This document shows, piece after piece, positions 9,111 through 15,931 of a stretch of 47,034 nucleotides of DNA. The notes beneath the pieces are model-generated. The model ran no database searches and was not told the DNA's origin. It saw only the letters and a list, made by a program, of their open reading frames with translations. Origin of the DNA: Lachnospiraceae bacterium. Lineage in GTDB: Bacteria > Bacillota > Clostridia > Lachnospirales > Lachnospiraceae. The stretch is from positions 1-47,034 of the forward strand of contig JAEEXY010000017.1 in assembly GCA_016288005.1 (NCBI GenBank). Reading direction: 5' to 3'. A program made the translations under genes and the position numbers. How positions within the stretch are numbered: position 1 is the stretch's first letter; every line of letters starts with the position of its first letter.

Positions 9111-10407
9111 ATCCGGATGTCTTTCGGGCATCATCGCGTTTGTCATGCTGTTATGCGTCTGTCTGGCCTCCTGCTCAAGAGGAGGGGATGACCCCGCCTC
9201 GGCCGTTTCCGCGCGCACCGTGACTATCACGGTCAATACGATGTACGCGGGCGACGAATACGCGGATATTTTCTATGATGCGGTCGGCAAATGGGAGAGC
9301 ATGACCGGATATAAAGTAAAGACAGTCTCGAACACTTCGGATGAAGCCTATAAAAAGCGTATCCTGATGGAGTTCCAGACCGGAGCGGAGCCCGATGTGC
9401 TGTTTTATTTCAACGGAGTCGATTCGAATTCGTTGGTGGCAAATAAGAGGGTCATCCCGCTCGACACGATCAGGAGCGTGTATCCCGATTATGCCTCAAA
9501 CATGAAAGAGAGCATGATGAAGGCCTCCAACTACGACGGCAAGATATATGCCGTACCCGTAAACGGCTACTGGGAGGCGCTGTTCGTAAATGTTAAGGCG
9601 CTGCATGAGCTGGGGCTGGAGATGCCCGGTACCGATACGGACTGGGACAGCTTCATGCGGCTGTGCGGCCAGATTAAGGCAAAGGGAAAGATACCGATCG
9701 CAGCCTCGCTTTCGGAGATCCCGCATTACTGGTTCGAGTACTGCATCTACAATCACCAGAATCTGGACAATCACGCGCTGGTACCGGAGTTTGTCGTCGA
9801 TAATACGGCTCAGGCCTGGATCGCCGGGCTCGGGGACATCAAATACATGTACGAACAGGGGTATTTCCCCGAGAATACGCTCTATATGTCCGATGAGATA
9901 TCAAAGTCCCTGTTCCTTGCGGGAGATGCGATATTCCTGCTGGAGGGTTCGTGGTACGCGTCTACTATCAACGAGCGCAGCGACTCGGATAATTTCGCGG
10001 TTACCTATGTACCGGGTACCGCCACGAGAAAAACGACGGACATCATCGGAGGCCTCTCGACCGGCTATTTCATCACGAAAAAGGCCTGGGAGGACGAGGA
10101 AAAAAGAGAGGCTGCCGTCAGCTTTGTCGAGTATATGACCGACGACGAGCGTATATCAAAGTTCGCCGCTATCAGCGCCACGGCGCTCAAAAACGGCGTA
10201 GAATACACCGGAACGCCCTCATCCTTCTATGAGTCCGCACTGGGCATGTCGGAGGGCGCTACGGGCTGTTCCGAGGCCGTACAGGACCAGCTGCCGGCAT
10301 ACTGCAGGGCACCGGTATTCGAAAACATGCAGGGACTGATGCAGGGGACGAGTGACATCACCGAGGCTGTGCGCGAGGTGATCAGGAGAAAAAAGCAGAA
10401 AGACTGA
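9097..10407 (+). CDS. Second extracellular sugar-binding lipoprotein (family 1), between kinase and regulator
   Basis: About 436 residues from ATG 9097; an in-frame GTG at 9088 is an equally possible start, since the purine-rich GAGGGAAGGCGG serves either. The signal peptide ends in a lipobox (LASC), followed by a family-1 solute-binding fold with typical elements (GYKVKTVSNTS; EPDVLFYFNG; YAVPVNGYWEALFVN; FLLEGSWYAS; GGLSTGYFITKKAW). The gene overlaps the kinase gene by 14-23 bases and is followed 14 bases later by the response regulator, away from the permeases. That position suggests a sensory ligand-binder for the kinase rather than, or besides, a transport component. Confidence 0.8.
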   Translation: MQTGKSGCLSGIIAFVMLLCVCLASCSRGGDDPASAVSARTVTITVNTMYAGDEYADIFYDAVGKWESMTGYKVKTVSNTSDEAYKKRILMEFQTGAEPDVLFYFNGVDSNSLVANKRVIPLDTIRSVYPDYASNMKESMMKASNYDGKIYAVPVNGYWEALFVNVKALHELGLEMPGTDTDWDSFMRLCGQIKAKGKIPIAASLSEIPHYWFEYCIYNHQNLDNHALVPEFVVDNTAQAWIAGLGDIKYMYEQGYFPENTLYMSDEISKSLFLAGDAIFLLEGSWYASTINERSDSDNFAVTYVPGTATRKTTDIIGGLSTGYFITKKAWEDEEKREAAVSFVEYMTDDERISKFAAISATALKNGVEYTGTPSSFYESALGMSEGATGCSEAVQDQLPAYCRAPVFENMQGLMQGTSDITEAVREVIRRKKQKD

Positions 10408-10421
10408 TATTGGGGTAATGT

Positions 10422-11216
10422 ATGTATAAAGTTGTGATAATAGATGACGAGCCCATAATCGTCGAGGGTCTCTCGAGGGCCGTGGACTGGAGCCGTTGGG
10501 ACTGCAAAGTCGCGGGTTTTGCGTATAACGGCAGGGAAGGGCTCGAAGTGATACGGCGGGAGAGACCGAATATCCTTATCTCGGATATCCGTATGCCCGA
10601 GATAGACGGCCTCACGATGGTGGCTGCGTTAAAGAGCGAGTTCCCGTATATGCAGATATCGATACTTACGGGGTACCGCGATTTTGAGTATGCACAAAAA
10701 GCGATAAAACTGGGCGTTTCGAGATTCCTGCTCAAACCCTCGAAGCTGGACGAGCTCGAGGAAGCCATCGCGGCCATGAAGAAAAAGCTCGATGACGCGG
10801 TAAGGGTTCATCCCGAGCTGATAGCCGACGGGCCTGCGGATGAGCCGGGAGATGATACCGGCCCGGATAATGACGCAGAGCTCGATGACAGCCCCGCGAG
10901 CAGCTTTATCGTGCATAACGCGATAGAGTATATCAAGGAGCATTATGCGGACAAATTAAGGCTTTCCGACGTTGCGGACGAGATATATGTGAGCCAGTGG
11001 CATTTGAGCAAGCTCATCAACAAGCATACCGGGAGCAATTTCTCGGAGATCCTAAACGGCATCAGGATCGAAAAGGCAAAACAGCTCTTAAAGGACCCTG
11101 CGCTGAAGATATACGATATCGCCGAACAGGTCGGTTTTTCCGATCTTACGCATTTTTCCAGGGTGTTTAAAAAGATCGAAGGCATCAGCGCTAACGAGTA
11201 CAGGAACAGGATTTGA
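10422..11216 (+). CDS. AraC-type response regulator (YesN-like)
   Basis: 264 residues. An N-terminal receiver domain (1-120) has the acidic pair Asp8-Asp9, phospho-acceptor Asp55 in LISDIRMPE and the conserved LLKPSK lysine. An acidic linker (about 140-165) leads to two AraC-type helix-turn-helix motifs, including YVSQWHLSKLINKHTG and IAEQVGFSDLTHFSRVFKK. It is the expected partner of the kinase at 7371 and most likely activates the sugar-uptake genes. No terminator follows; a promoter for the next gene starts 4 bases after its stop. Confidence 0.88.
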   Translation: MYKVVIIDDEPIIVEGLSRAVDWSRWDCKVAGFAYNGREGLEVIRRERPNILISDIRMPEIDGLTMVAALKSEFPYMQISILTGYRDFEYAQKAIKLGVSRFLLKPSKLDELEEAIAAMKKKLDDAVRVHPELIADGPADEPGDDTGPDNDAELDDSPASSFIVHNAIEYIKEHYADKLRLSDVADEIYVSQWHLSKLINKHTGSNFSEILNGIRIEKAKQLLKDPALKIYDIAEQVGFSDLTHFSRVFKKIEGISANEYRNRI

Positions 11217-11219
11217 GAC

Positions 11220-11248
11220 TTGACAACGATTTACTCTGACATTAAACT
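11220..11248 (+). promoter_or_regulatory. Sigma-70-type promoter for the NUDIX gene
   Basis: Perfect -35 TTGACA (11220-11225), 17-base spacer, -10 TAAACT (11243-11248), 45 bases before the ATG at 11293. It begins right after the stop of the response regulator gene. Confidence 0.6.
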
Positions 11249-11292
11249 TATAAACAGTTTAGGATAACGACACCGAAAGCGAGGTTTTTACC

Positions 11293-11745
11293 ATGGTAGA
11301 AGCGGTCAGCTGTGGTGGTGTAGTTATTTTCAGAGGAAAGATCTTATTGTTGTATAAGAATTACAAGAATAAGTATGAGGGATGGGTACTTCCTAAAGGA
11401 ACGGTAGAGGAAGGCGAAGAGTTTAATGAGACGGCGCTGCGCGAAGTAAAAGAGGAAACAGGCGTGGAGGCCCAGATCATCAAGTATGTTGGAAAAAGTC
11501 AATATACGTTTAATACGCCTCAGAATACTGTCATGAAGGATGTGCACTGGTACCTTATGATGTCTGACAGTTATTACAGCAAACCACAGAGAGAGGAATA
11601 CTTCTGTGACTCCGGTTACTACAAGTACCACGAGGCCTACCACCTGCTGAAATTTGCCAACGAAAAGCAGATACTCGAGCAGGCGTACAACGAGTATGTG
11701 GAGCTTAAAAAGAGCAACCTTTGGGGCAATAAGAAATATTTCTGA
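11293..11745 (+). CDS. NUDIX hydrolase
   Basis: 150 residues with a complete Nudix box, beginning GTVEEGEEFNETALREVKEE and ending TGVE (about residues 38-61), the Mg-dependent pyrophosphohydrolase signature. Substrate (nucleotide, diadenosine or mRNA-cap-like) cannot be read from the sequence. It has its own promoter, a GAGG ribosome binding site 8 bases before ATG, and a strong terminator after it, so it is a single-gene unit. The length is typical of small family members. Confidence 0.85.
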   Translation: MVEAVSCGGVVIFRGKILLLYKNYKNKYEGWVLPKGTVEEGEEFNETALREVKEETGVEAQIIKYVGKSQYTFNTPQNTVMKDVHWYLMMSDSYYSKPQREEYFCDSGYYKYHEAYHLLKFANEKQILEQAYNEYVELKKSNLWGNKKYF

Positions 11746-11754
11746 GCAAACAAG

Positions 11755-11782
11755 AAAAGACCGCGTGAAGCGGTCTTTTGTT
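11755..11782. terminator. Bidirectional intrinsic terminator
   Basis: AAAAGACCGC (11755-11764) pairs with GCGGTCTTTT (11770-11779) around GTGAA, flanked by A-rich and T-rich runs. It lies between the convergent NUDIX and ComFB-like genes. Confidence 0.85.
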
Positions 11783-12052
11783 TTACTTGTGTCTCGGGAA
11801 CTCTTTGACTACCTGAGCTGCCGCGGATATCTGCGTGATGATCGCGATATCGAAGGTGGAGCTCAGCGAATCGATCTTCGAGAGCAGCTCGCCCTGTGAT
11901 GTGGCTACATATTTGGGCTTAAGACGGTTAAGCGCGTAGCAGAGGATATCCGTGCGGCAGATCTCGCAGTTACAGACATCCAGCTGAGGCATCATGGCAT
12001 CGAGCTTGCGCTCGACCATGTCCTCCATTATATTCTTAACGACCAGACTCAT
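11783..12052 (-). CDS. comFB: ComFB-like protein (late competence / cyclic dinucleotide receptor family)
   Basis: 89 residues. The family pattern is clear: VKNIMEDMVERKLD, a Cys-x-Cys-x-x-Cys cluster in NCEICRTDILCYALNRLKPKY, then a short helical tail. The gene has a strong GGAGG ribosome binding site and its own predicted promoter, and ends at the shared terminator, so it is monocistronic. ComFB was first known from competence operons; family members have recently been reported to bind cyclic dinucleotides. No competence gene is nearby. The HD-GYP genes in this window make a second-messenger role attractive, but that is inference. Confidence 0.75.
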   Translation of the reverse strand: MSLVVKNIMEDMVERKLDAMMPQLDVCNCEICRTDILCYALNRLKPKYVATSQGELLSKIDSLSSTFDIAIITQISAAAQVVKEFPRHK

Positions 12053-12132
12053 ATGTTAATCCTCCTCATGGGAACCTGAAAGGCTCCGGATGCTTTACTT
12101 TTTGGGTTTAGAGCATTAATATTATATTTATT

Positions 12133-12160
12133 ATTATACATATCGAAATTGATTTAACAA
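12133..12160 (-). promoter_or_regulatory. Predicted promoter of the ComFB-like gene
   Basis: On the minus strand: -35 TTGTTA (complement of 12155-12160), 16-base spacer, perfect -10 TATAAT (complement of 12133-12138), giving a leader of roughly 75 bases. Confidence 0.5.
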
Positions 12161-12192
12161 GAGCTTTCGGAACATACGGAGGACTTATTTTC

Positions 12193-12696
12193 ATGTTTAA
12201 GAAGCTGTTTGCAAAGATTTTCAGCCGTGAGATCATAATGTATCTCATATTCGGGGTCGCTACGACCGTTGTTAACTGGGGAGTCACATTCCTCTGTCAG
12301 CGGGTTTTCGGCCTGAACGAGCCCGGATTTCAGACTTCCGCGGCCAACGGAATAGCGTGGTTTGCGGCTGTACTCTTCGCGTTTATCACAAACCGCAGGT
12401 TCGTCTTTGAAAAAACAGACAACTCGGTATGGGCGGAGCTGGTCAAGTTCTACGCGGCGAGGATATTCACCGGTCTGTTCGAGACATTTCTGCCGGACGG
12501 ACTGTTCGCCCTTTCAAGGGTCGGAGGCGGCGCGTTAAGCTTCTTAGCGGCCGATTTCCTTGGGCTTACCGGCGGCATCGCAAAGGCGATCACCACTGTT
12601 ATCGTTATAATCTTAAACTATATACTGAGCAAACTGGTCGTATTTACGAAAAAGCGCGGCGATTCGAAAGAGGAGACAGATGAGGAACAGCATTAA
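12193..12696 (+). CDS. GtrA-like membrane protein
   Basis: 167 residues with four hydrophobic segments (about 14-35, 48-68, 85-120 and 125-152) and the GtrA-family pattern (YLIFGVATTVVNWGVTFL; ITNRRFVFEK; LNYILSKLVVF). The family is proposed to flip or help transfer lipid-linked sugars for cell-envelope decoration, usually beside a polyprenyl-phosphate glycosyltransferase, but none is adjacent here. The ribosome binding site is ACGGAGGA. Its 3' end overlaps the methyltransferase gene by 17 bases, so the two are probably co-transcribed although functionally unrelated. Confidence 0.75.
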   Translation: MFKKLFAKIFSREIIMYLIFGVATTVVNWGVTFLCQRVFGLNEPGFQTSAANGIAWFAAVLFAFITNRRFVFEKTDNSVWAELVKFYAARIFTGLFETFLPDGLFALSRVGGGALSFLAADFLGLTGGIAKAITTVIVIILNYILSKLVVFTKKRGDSKEETDEEQH

Positions 12697-13879
12697 ACTT
12701 AAAAAAGGCGAGGGCCGTACGATAAAGAGCGGCGGCCTCTGGATATACGACAATGAGATCGATCAGATCCCCGAGAGTGTTAATGACGGGGATATAGTCG
12801 ATGTGCTCGATTTTGACGGGTATTTCCTGGGAACGGGCTATATTAACCGCAGATCGAAGATCACGGTCAGACTTCTTGCGCGCAGGACAAAGGATGTCGA
12901 TATCGACGAGCTGCTCACCATGCGTGTCAGGGACGCATGGGAGTACCGCAAAAAGGTCTGCGACACTTCATGCTGCCGCCTGATATTCGGCGAGGCGGAT
13001 TTTCTGCCCGGGATCGTAGTAGATAAATTCTCTGACGTGCTGGTGGTTGAATCGCTGGCTCTCGGCATAGACAGGCTGAAGATGCGGATACTCGACGAGC
13101 TGAAAAAGGTACTGGCGGCCGACGGGTTCGCGATACGCGGCATATACGAGAGGAGCGACGCGAAGGTTCGCGAGCTCGAGGGCATGGAGCGCTCGAAGGG
13201 ATTTATCGGAGAGCCTTTTGATACAAAGGTTGAGATCGTAGAGAACGGCATTCGTTTTATCGTGGATGTCGAGGACGGGCAGAAAACGGGATTTTTCCTG
13301 GATCAGAAATACAACAGGCTCGCCATTCAGCGGCTGTGTAAGGACGCCGAGGTCATAGACTGCTTTACCCATACGGGCTCATTTGCGCTGAATGCGGCAA
13401 AGGGCGGCGCCAAAAAGGTAACTGCGGCCGATATCTCGGAGACAGCCATCGCGCAGGCGTGCGAGAACGCCGCGCTCAATGGTTTTACCGATACCGTCGA
13501 TTTTGTATGCACGGATGTGTTCGACCTGCTCCCCAATCTGATAAAAGAGGGCAGGAGCTATGACGTTGTGATACTCGATCCTCCGGCCTTTACAAAGTCG
13601 AGGAGTTCGATCAGGGATGCGGTAAGAGGCTACAAGGAGATCAATCTGCGCGGCATGAAACTGGTTAAGAACGGCGGATATCTGTGCACCTGCTCATGCT
13701 CGCATTTCATGGATCCTGCAACTTTTTACGATACGATCGAAAAAGCGGCAAAGGACGCGCACAAGCGCATCAGGCAGGTTGAATACCGCACTCAGGGCCC
13801 CGATCACCCGATACTATGGGACGGCGGGGACTCGTATTATCTGAAGTTCTATATCCTGCAGGTTTCGGATGAGATATAA
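12680..13879 (+). CDS. Class I SAM-dependent rRNA methyltransferase, RlmI-like
   Basis: 399 residues. The N-terminal PUA RNA-binding domain (about 1-75: KKGEGRTIKSGGLWIYDNEI) is followed by a central RlmI-type segment (FGEADFLPGIVVDKF) and a Rossmann methyltransferase domain with SAM motif VIDCFTHTGSFALNAAKGGA, the DPPAFTKS motif and the CSCSHFMD segment holding the catalytic cysteine of m5C methyltransferases. The expected target is a cytosine in 23S rRNA (position 1962 in E. coli numbering). AGGAG lies just before ATG, inside the end of the GtrA-like gene. A bidirectional terminator follows. Confidence 0.85.
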   Translation: MRNSIKLKKGEGRTIKSGGLWIYDNEIDQIPESVNDGDIVDVLDFDGYFLGTGYINRRSKITVRLLARRTKDVDIDELLTMRVRDAWEYRKKVCDTSCCRLIFGEADFLPGIVVDKFSDVLVVESLALGIDRLKMRILDELKKVLAADGFAIRGIYERSDAKVRELEGMERSKGFIGEPFDTKVEIVENGIRFIVDVEDGQKTGFFLDQKYNRLAIQRLCKDAEVIDCFTHTGSFALNAAKGGAKKVTAADISETAIAQACENAALNGFTDTVDFVCTDVFDLLPNLIKEGRSYDVVILDPPAFTKSRSSIRDAVRGYKEINLRGMKLVKNGGYLCTCSCSHFMDPATFYDTIEKAAKDAHKRIRQVEYRTQGPDHPILWDGGDSYYLKFYILQVSDEI

Positions 13880-13882
13880 AAA

Positions 13883-13904
13883 AGGCGGCTCAATCGCCGC
13901 CTAT
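13883..13904. terminator. Bidirectional intrinsic terminator
   Basis: GGCGGC (13884-13889) pairs with GCCGCC (13896-13901), preceded by a run of A and followed by TATTTT. It serves both the methyltransferase gene and the convergent small gene, whose stop codon lies inside the hairpin. Confidence 0.8.
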
Positions 13905-14084
13905 TTTAATGGGTTCGTTTATCGTTGTCGTGTAATACTTGATCATGCAGTCGCTGTGATTATTGATGATCTCTTTGTCTGTCAGCTCTAAGTCACGTAC
14001 GTAAGTCGTGTTGTCATAAATAATAAACCCGTCCTTCATCATGTCCTGGAACGGAAGCAGAGGGGTATATTTCTTGTCGTCCAT
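13890..14084 (-). CDS. Small hypothetical protein, 64 residues
   Basis: I do not recognise a family. The protein begins MDDKKYTPLLPFQDMMKDGF and is acidic and soluble-looking, with no signal peptide, membrane segment or obvious metal motif. ATG 14084 is chosen because AGAGGTG lies 6 bases upstream; a GTG at 14093 would overlap that site. Support that it is real: a near-consensus promoter at 14121-14149, a good ribosome binding site and an exactly placed terminator. It is a single-gene unit. Confidence 0.6.
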   Translation of the reverse strand: MDDKKYTPLLPFQDMMKDGFIIYDNTTYVRDLELTDKEIINNHSDCMIKYYTTTINEPIKIGGD

Positions 14085-14120
14085 CAGACTCACCTCTTTT
14101 TATCTGTCTTAAGTGCTGTT

Positions 14121-14149
14121 ATTATACTCCTTAATCGTGAAAAAAGCAA
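14121..14149 (-). promoter_or_regulatory. Sigma-70-type promoter for the 64-residue protein gene
   Basis: Minus strand -35 TTGCTT (complement of 14144-14149), 17-base spacer, perfect -10 TATAAT (complement of 14121-14126). The plus-strand sequence 14150-14322 around it is AT-rich and holds nothing else I can support. Confidence 0.65.
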
Positions 14150-14322
14150 CCGCTTTTGCATTTGGAACAATTCTCGTGAAGTATTACTACACAAAAAGCA
14201 AAATGGGTACAGATTTGGAAATAAAAAGAGGAAATGTAATTCATGACACATTTTTGCCACAATTTGATGCTTTAATAAATATGCTGGATTAGAATGATAC
14301 TGGTATGATTATGTGTACGAAA

Positions 14323-14360
14323 GGCAAGCAGAATTTGCCGAAGGCAAAACTGCGAGTGCC
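14323..14360 (+). promoter_or_regulatory. Extended leader hairpin before the FliD-like pair
   Basis: Three stacked stems with small bulges: GGCA/TGCC, GCAG/CTGC and TTTGCC/GGCAAA around a GAA loop (14323-14360), about 14 base pairs. It lies directly before the ribosome binding site AAAGGAGG (about 14374-14381). No T-run follows, so it is not an intrinsic terminator; a leader RNA control element is possible. Confidence 0.5.
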
Positions 14361-14386
14361 TGGAGCGAAGCGAAAGGAGGCAGAGT

Positions 14387-15121
14387 ATGAATATTTACAT
14401 TTCGGATGTAGGCATTTATAAGTCTGATAATAATTCATATCCTTTTACAAATACTGCCTCCGTTAATAAGATAGAGCCTTTAGAAAAGACCAAATCTTCG
14501 ACCGACAGTGTTGTAAGGCAGGCCCAGCAGGCCTATGTTGCCGAGAACACTCCCGCATATACGATCAGCATTTCGAGTATGGGCAAGGCTGCCGTTCAGT
14601 CATTGCAGAAGCTCAGCGCGAACTTTGCCACGCTTCGCGATCAGCAGTCCCGCAATAATAATATCGACTTTGCTGCGGAAAATAATAACTCCCAAAAGAG
14701 TTCATTATATGATGCTTACGATGAGAGAGAGAGTTTCACCACTGTAGATGCGTCGAAGTCGCTTAATGCCGGCTTTACCGGCACGGAAAGCGTAGGCGTC
14801 TCGGCTCTGGCCGGCCCTTCTGAGGTTTCGGCTGAGCCTGCGGCGGCTGTTGTATCGGACGAGATCGAAGAGACCTCTTCAGCTTCTTCGAATTTAAGCC
14901 GATATACAGATTACCAGCTCCAGCAGCTTTTAAACGACGGATCGATATCGAGGGCTGAGTACAATACTGAGCTTGCGAAGCGTACCGGTACCGAGGCTCC
15001 GGAGGACCGCGAGGTCTCCGAACAGCAGGAGGCCGCTATGCAGGATCCCGTTATGAGACAGGCTGTGGCTGCCTATAATTTCCAGATGGCGTACCAGATC
15101 AATGCCATGATCACGCAGTAA
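14387..15121 (+). CDS. Hypothetical protein, Ser/Ala-rich, upstream of FliD-like gene
   Basis: 244 residues; I do not recognise a family. It lacks a signal peptide and membrane segments and is low-complexity (Ser, Ala, Glu, Asn). A short helical element near 170-195 (YTDYQLQQLLNDGSISRAEY) resembles SHOCT-like adaptor motifs, and the C terminus (FQMAYQINAMITQ) is helical. AAAGGAGG gives a strong ribosome binding site. The next gene begins 18 bases later and looks FliD-like, so both may be cytoplasmic or exported factors tied to flagella or surface structures. That link rests only on position. Confidence 0.6.
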   Translation: MNIYISDVGIYKSDNNSYPFTNTASVNKIEPLEKTKSSTDSVVRQAQQAYVAENTPAYTISISSMGKAAVQSLQKLSANFATLRDQQSRNNNIDFAAENNNSQKSSLYDAYDERESFTTVDASKSLNAGFTGTESVGVSALAGPSEVSAEPAAAVVSDEIEETSSASSNLSRYTDYQLQQLLNDGSISRAEYNTELAKRTGTEAPEDREVSEQQEAAMQDPVMRQAVAAYNFQMAYQINAMITQ

Positions 15122-15139
15122 CTATAGGAGGTGTTATTG

Positions 15140-15868
15140 ATGACTTCTGTATTCGGATTAAATTCATCGGGCGATAATAATTATTTCAACAGTCTTTCGG
15201 GTCTTAATTCCTCGAAAAAGTCCTCGGCGGCCGATTCGTCGATCTTTTCCGGCATGCTCTCGGGAGCGTCCGCACTCGGGGATTATTCGATGATCCAGAG
15301 CGGCGCATATAAGAAACTGCTCAATGCTTACTACGGCAGAGAGAAGTCCGGCACCGCATCCGAGACCGACAAAAAAGAGATGATCAACCTTAATACAGCA
15401 AATGCCGATGCTTCTTCGCTAAACGCTTCCATCAACAAACTGATGGGTACAGCAGTTACCGAAGAGAACCGTGACACCATTAAGGAAAACATCAAATCGC
15501 TGGTTGAGAACTATAATTCCGTTATCGATTCCGCGAGTGAGGTTGATAATACTTCAGTGCTCAGGCAGGCACTCTGGATGACCCAGGGTACATCGGCCAA
15601 TTCATCGACACTGACCGATATCGGTCTTTCCGTAGGTGAGAACAATAAGCTCGTATTTGACGAAGAAAAGTTTGCAAAGTCCGATCTGGCAGTCATGAAA
15701 TCGCTGTTTATCGGCACAGGTTCATTTATGGGCCGTCTGGCGAGCCGCAGCTCGCAGATCGCTTCGGCCGCGATGAACGCTCTCACAGGCACATCGGGCT
15801 CAGCTTACAACAGTTCCGCCGGATACACGGGTGTTAACTCGAAAAGTATTATTGACACTCTTACCTGA
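15140..15868 (+). CDS. Small protein resembling the C-terminal region of flagellar cap protein FliD
   Basis: 242 residues from ATG 15140, placed 8 bases after a perfect AGGAGG; an in-frame GTG at 15131 overlaps that site. The N-terminal 60 residues are Ser/Gly/Asn-rich. Residues about 95-215 follow a FliD_C-like pattern: an NYNSVI helix, LTDIGLSVGENNKLVFDEEKFAK, then MKSLFIGTGSFMGRLASRSSQIA. It is much shorter than FliD (usually over 400 residues) and lacks the N-terminal half, so it is not a complete cap protein. No other flagellin-export genes adjoin it. It may be a FliD-derived filament or surface component; confidence in the relation is moderate. Confidence 0.55.
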   Translation: MTSVFGLNSSGDNNYFNSLSGLNSSKKSSAADSSIFSGMLSGASALGDYSMIQSGAYKKLLNAYYGREKSGTASETDKKEMINLNTANADASSLNASINKLMGTAVTEENRDTIKENIKSLVENYNSVIDSASEVDNTSVLRQALWMTQGTSANSSTLTDIGLSVGENNKLVFDEEKFAKSDLAVMKSLFIGTGSFMGRLASRSSQIASAAMNALTGTSGSAYNSSAGYTGVNSKSIIDTLT

Positions 15869-15884
15869 TTAAATTAAACTTTTT

Positions 15885-15912
15885 ACCGGAGGCTTAAGGC
15901 CTCCGGTTTCTT
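15885..15912 (+). terminator. Intrinsic terminator after the FliD-like pair
   Basis: ACCGGAGGC (15885-15893) pairs with GCCTCCGGT (15899-15907) around TTAAG, followed by TTTCTT. The T-run is short. Confidence 0.65.
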
Positions 15913-15931
15913 GCGTTAAGGAGGCTTAATT

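Noticed and set aside
14137-14292. 51-codon plus-strand frame starting at GTG 14137
   Set aside because: It lacks a ribosome binding site, overlaps the minus-strand promoter at 14121-14149, and shows no recognisable protein pattern.
14150-14322. tRNA, small RNA or sigma-28 flagellar promoter in the AT-rich gap
   Set aside because: I could not find a cloverleaf, a convincing terminator or a sigma-28 box pair; the only structure is the hairpin at 14323-14360.
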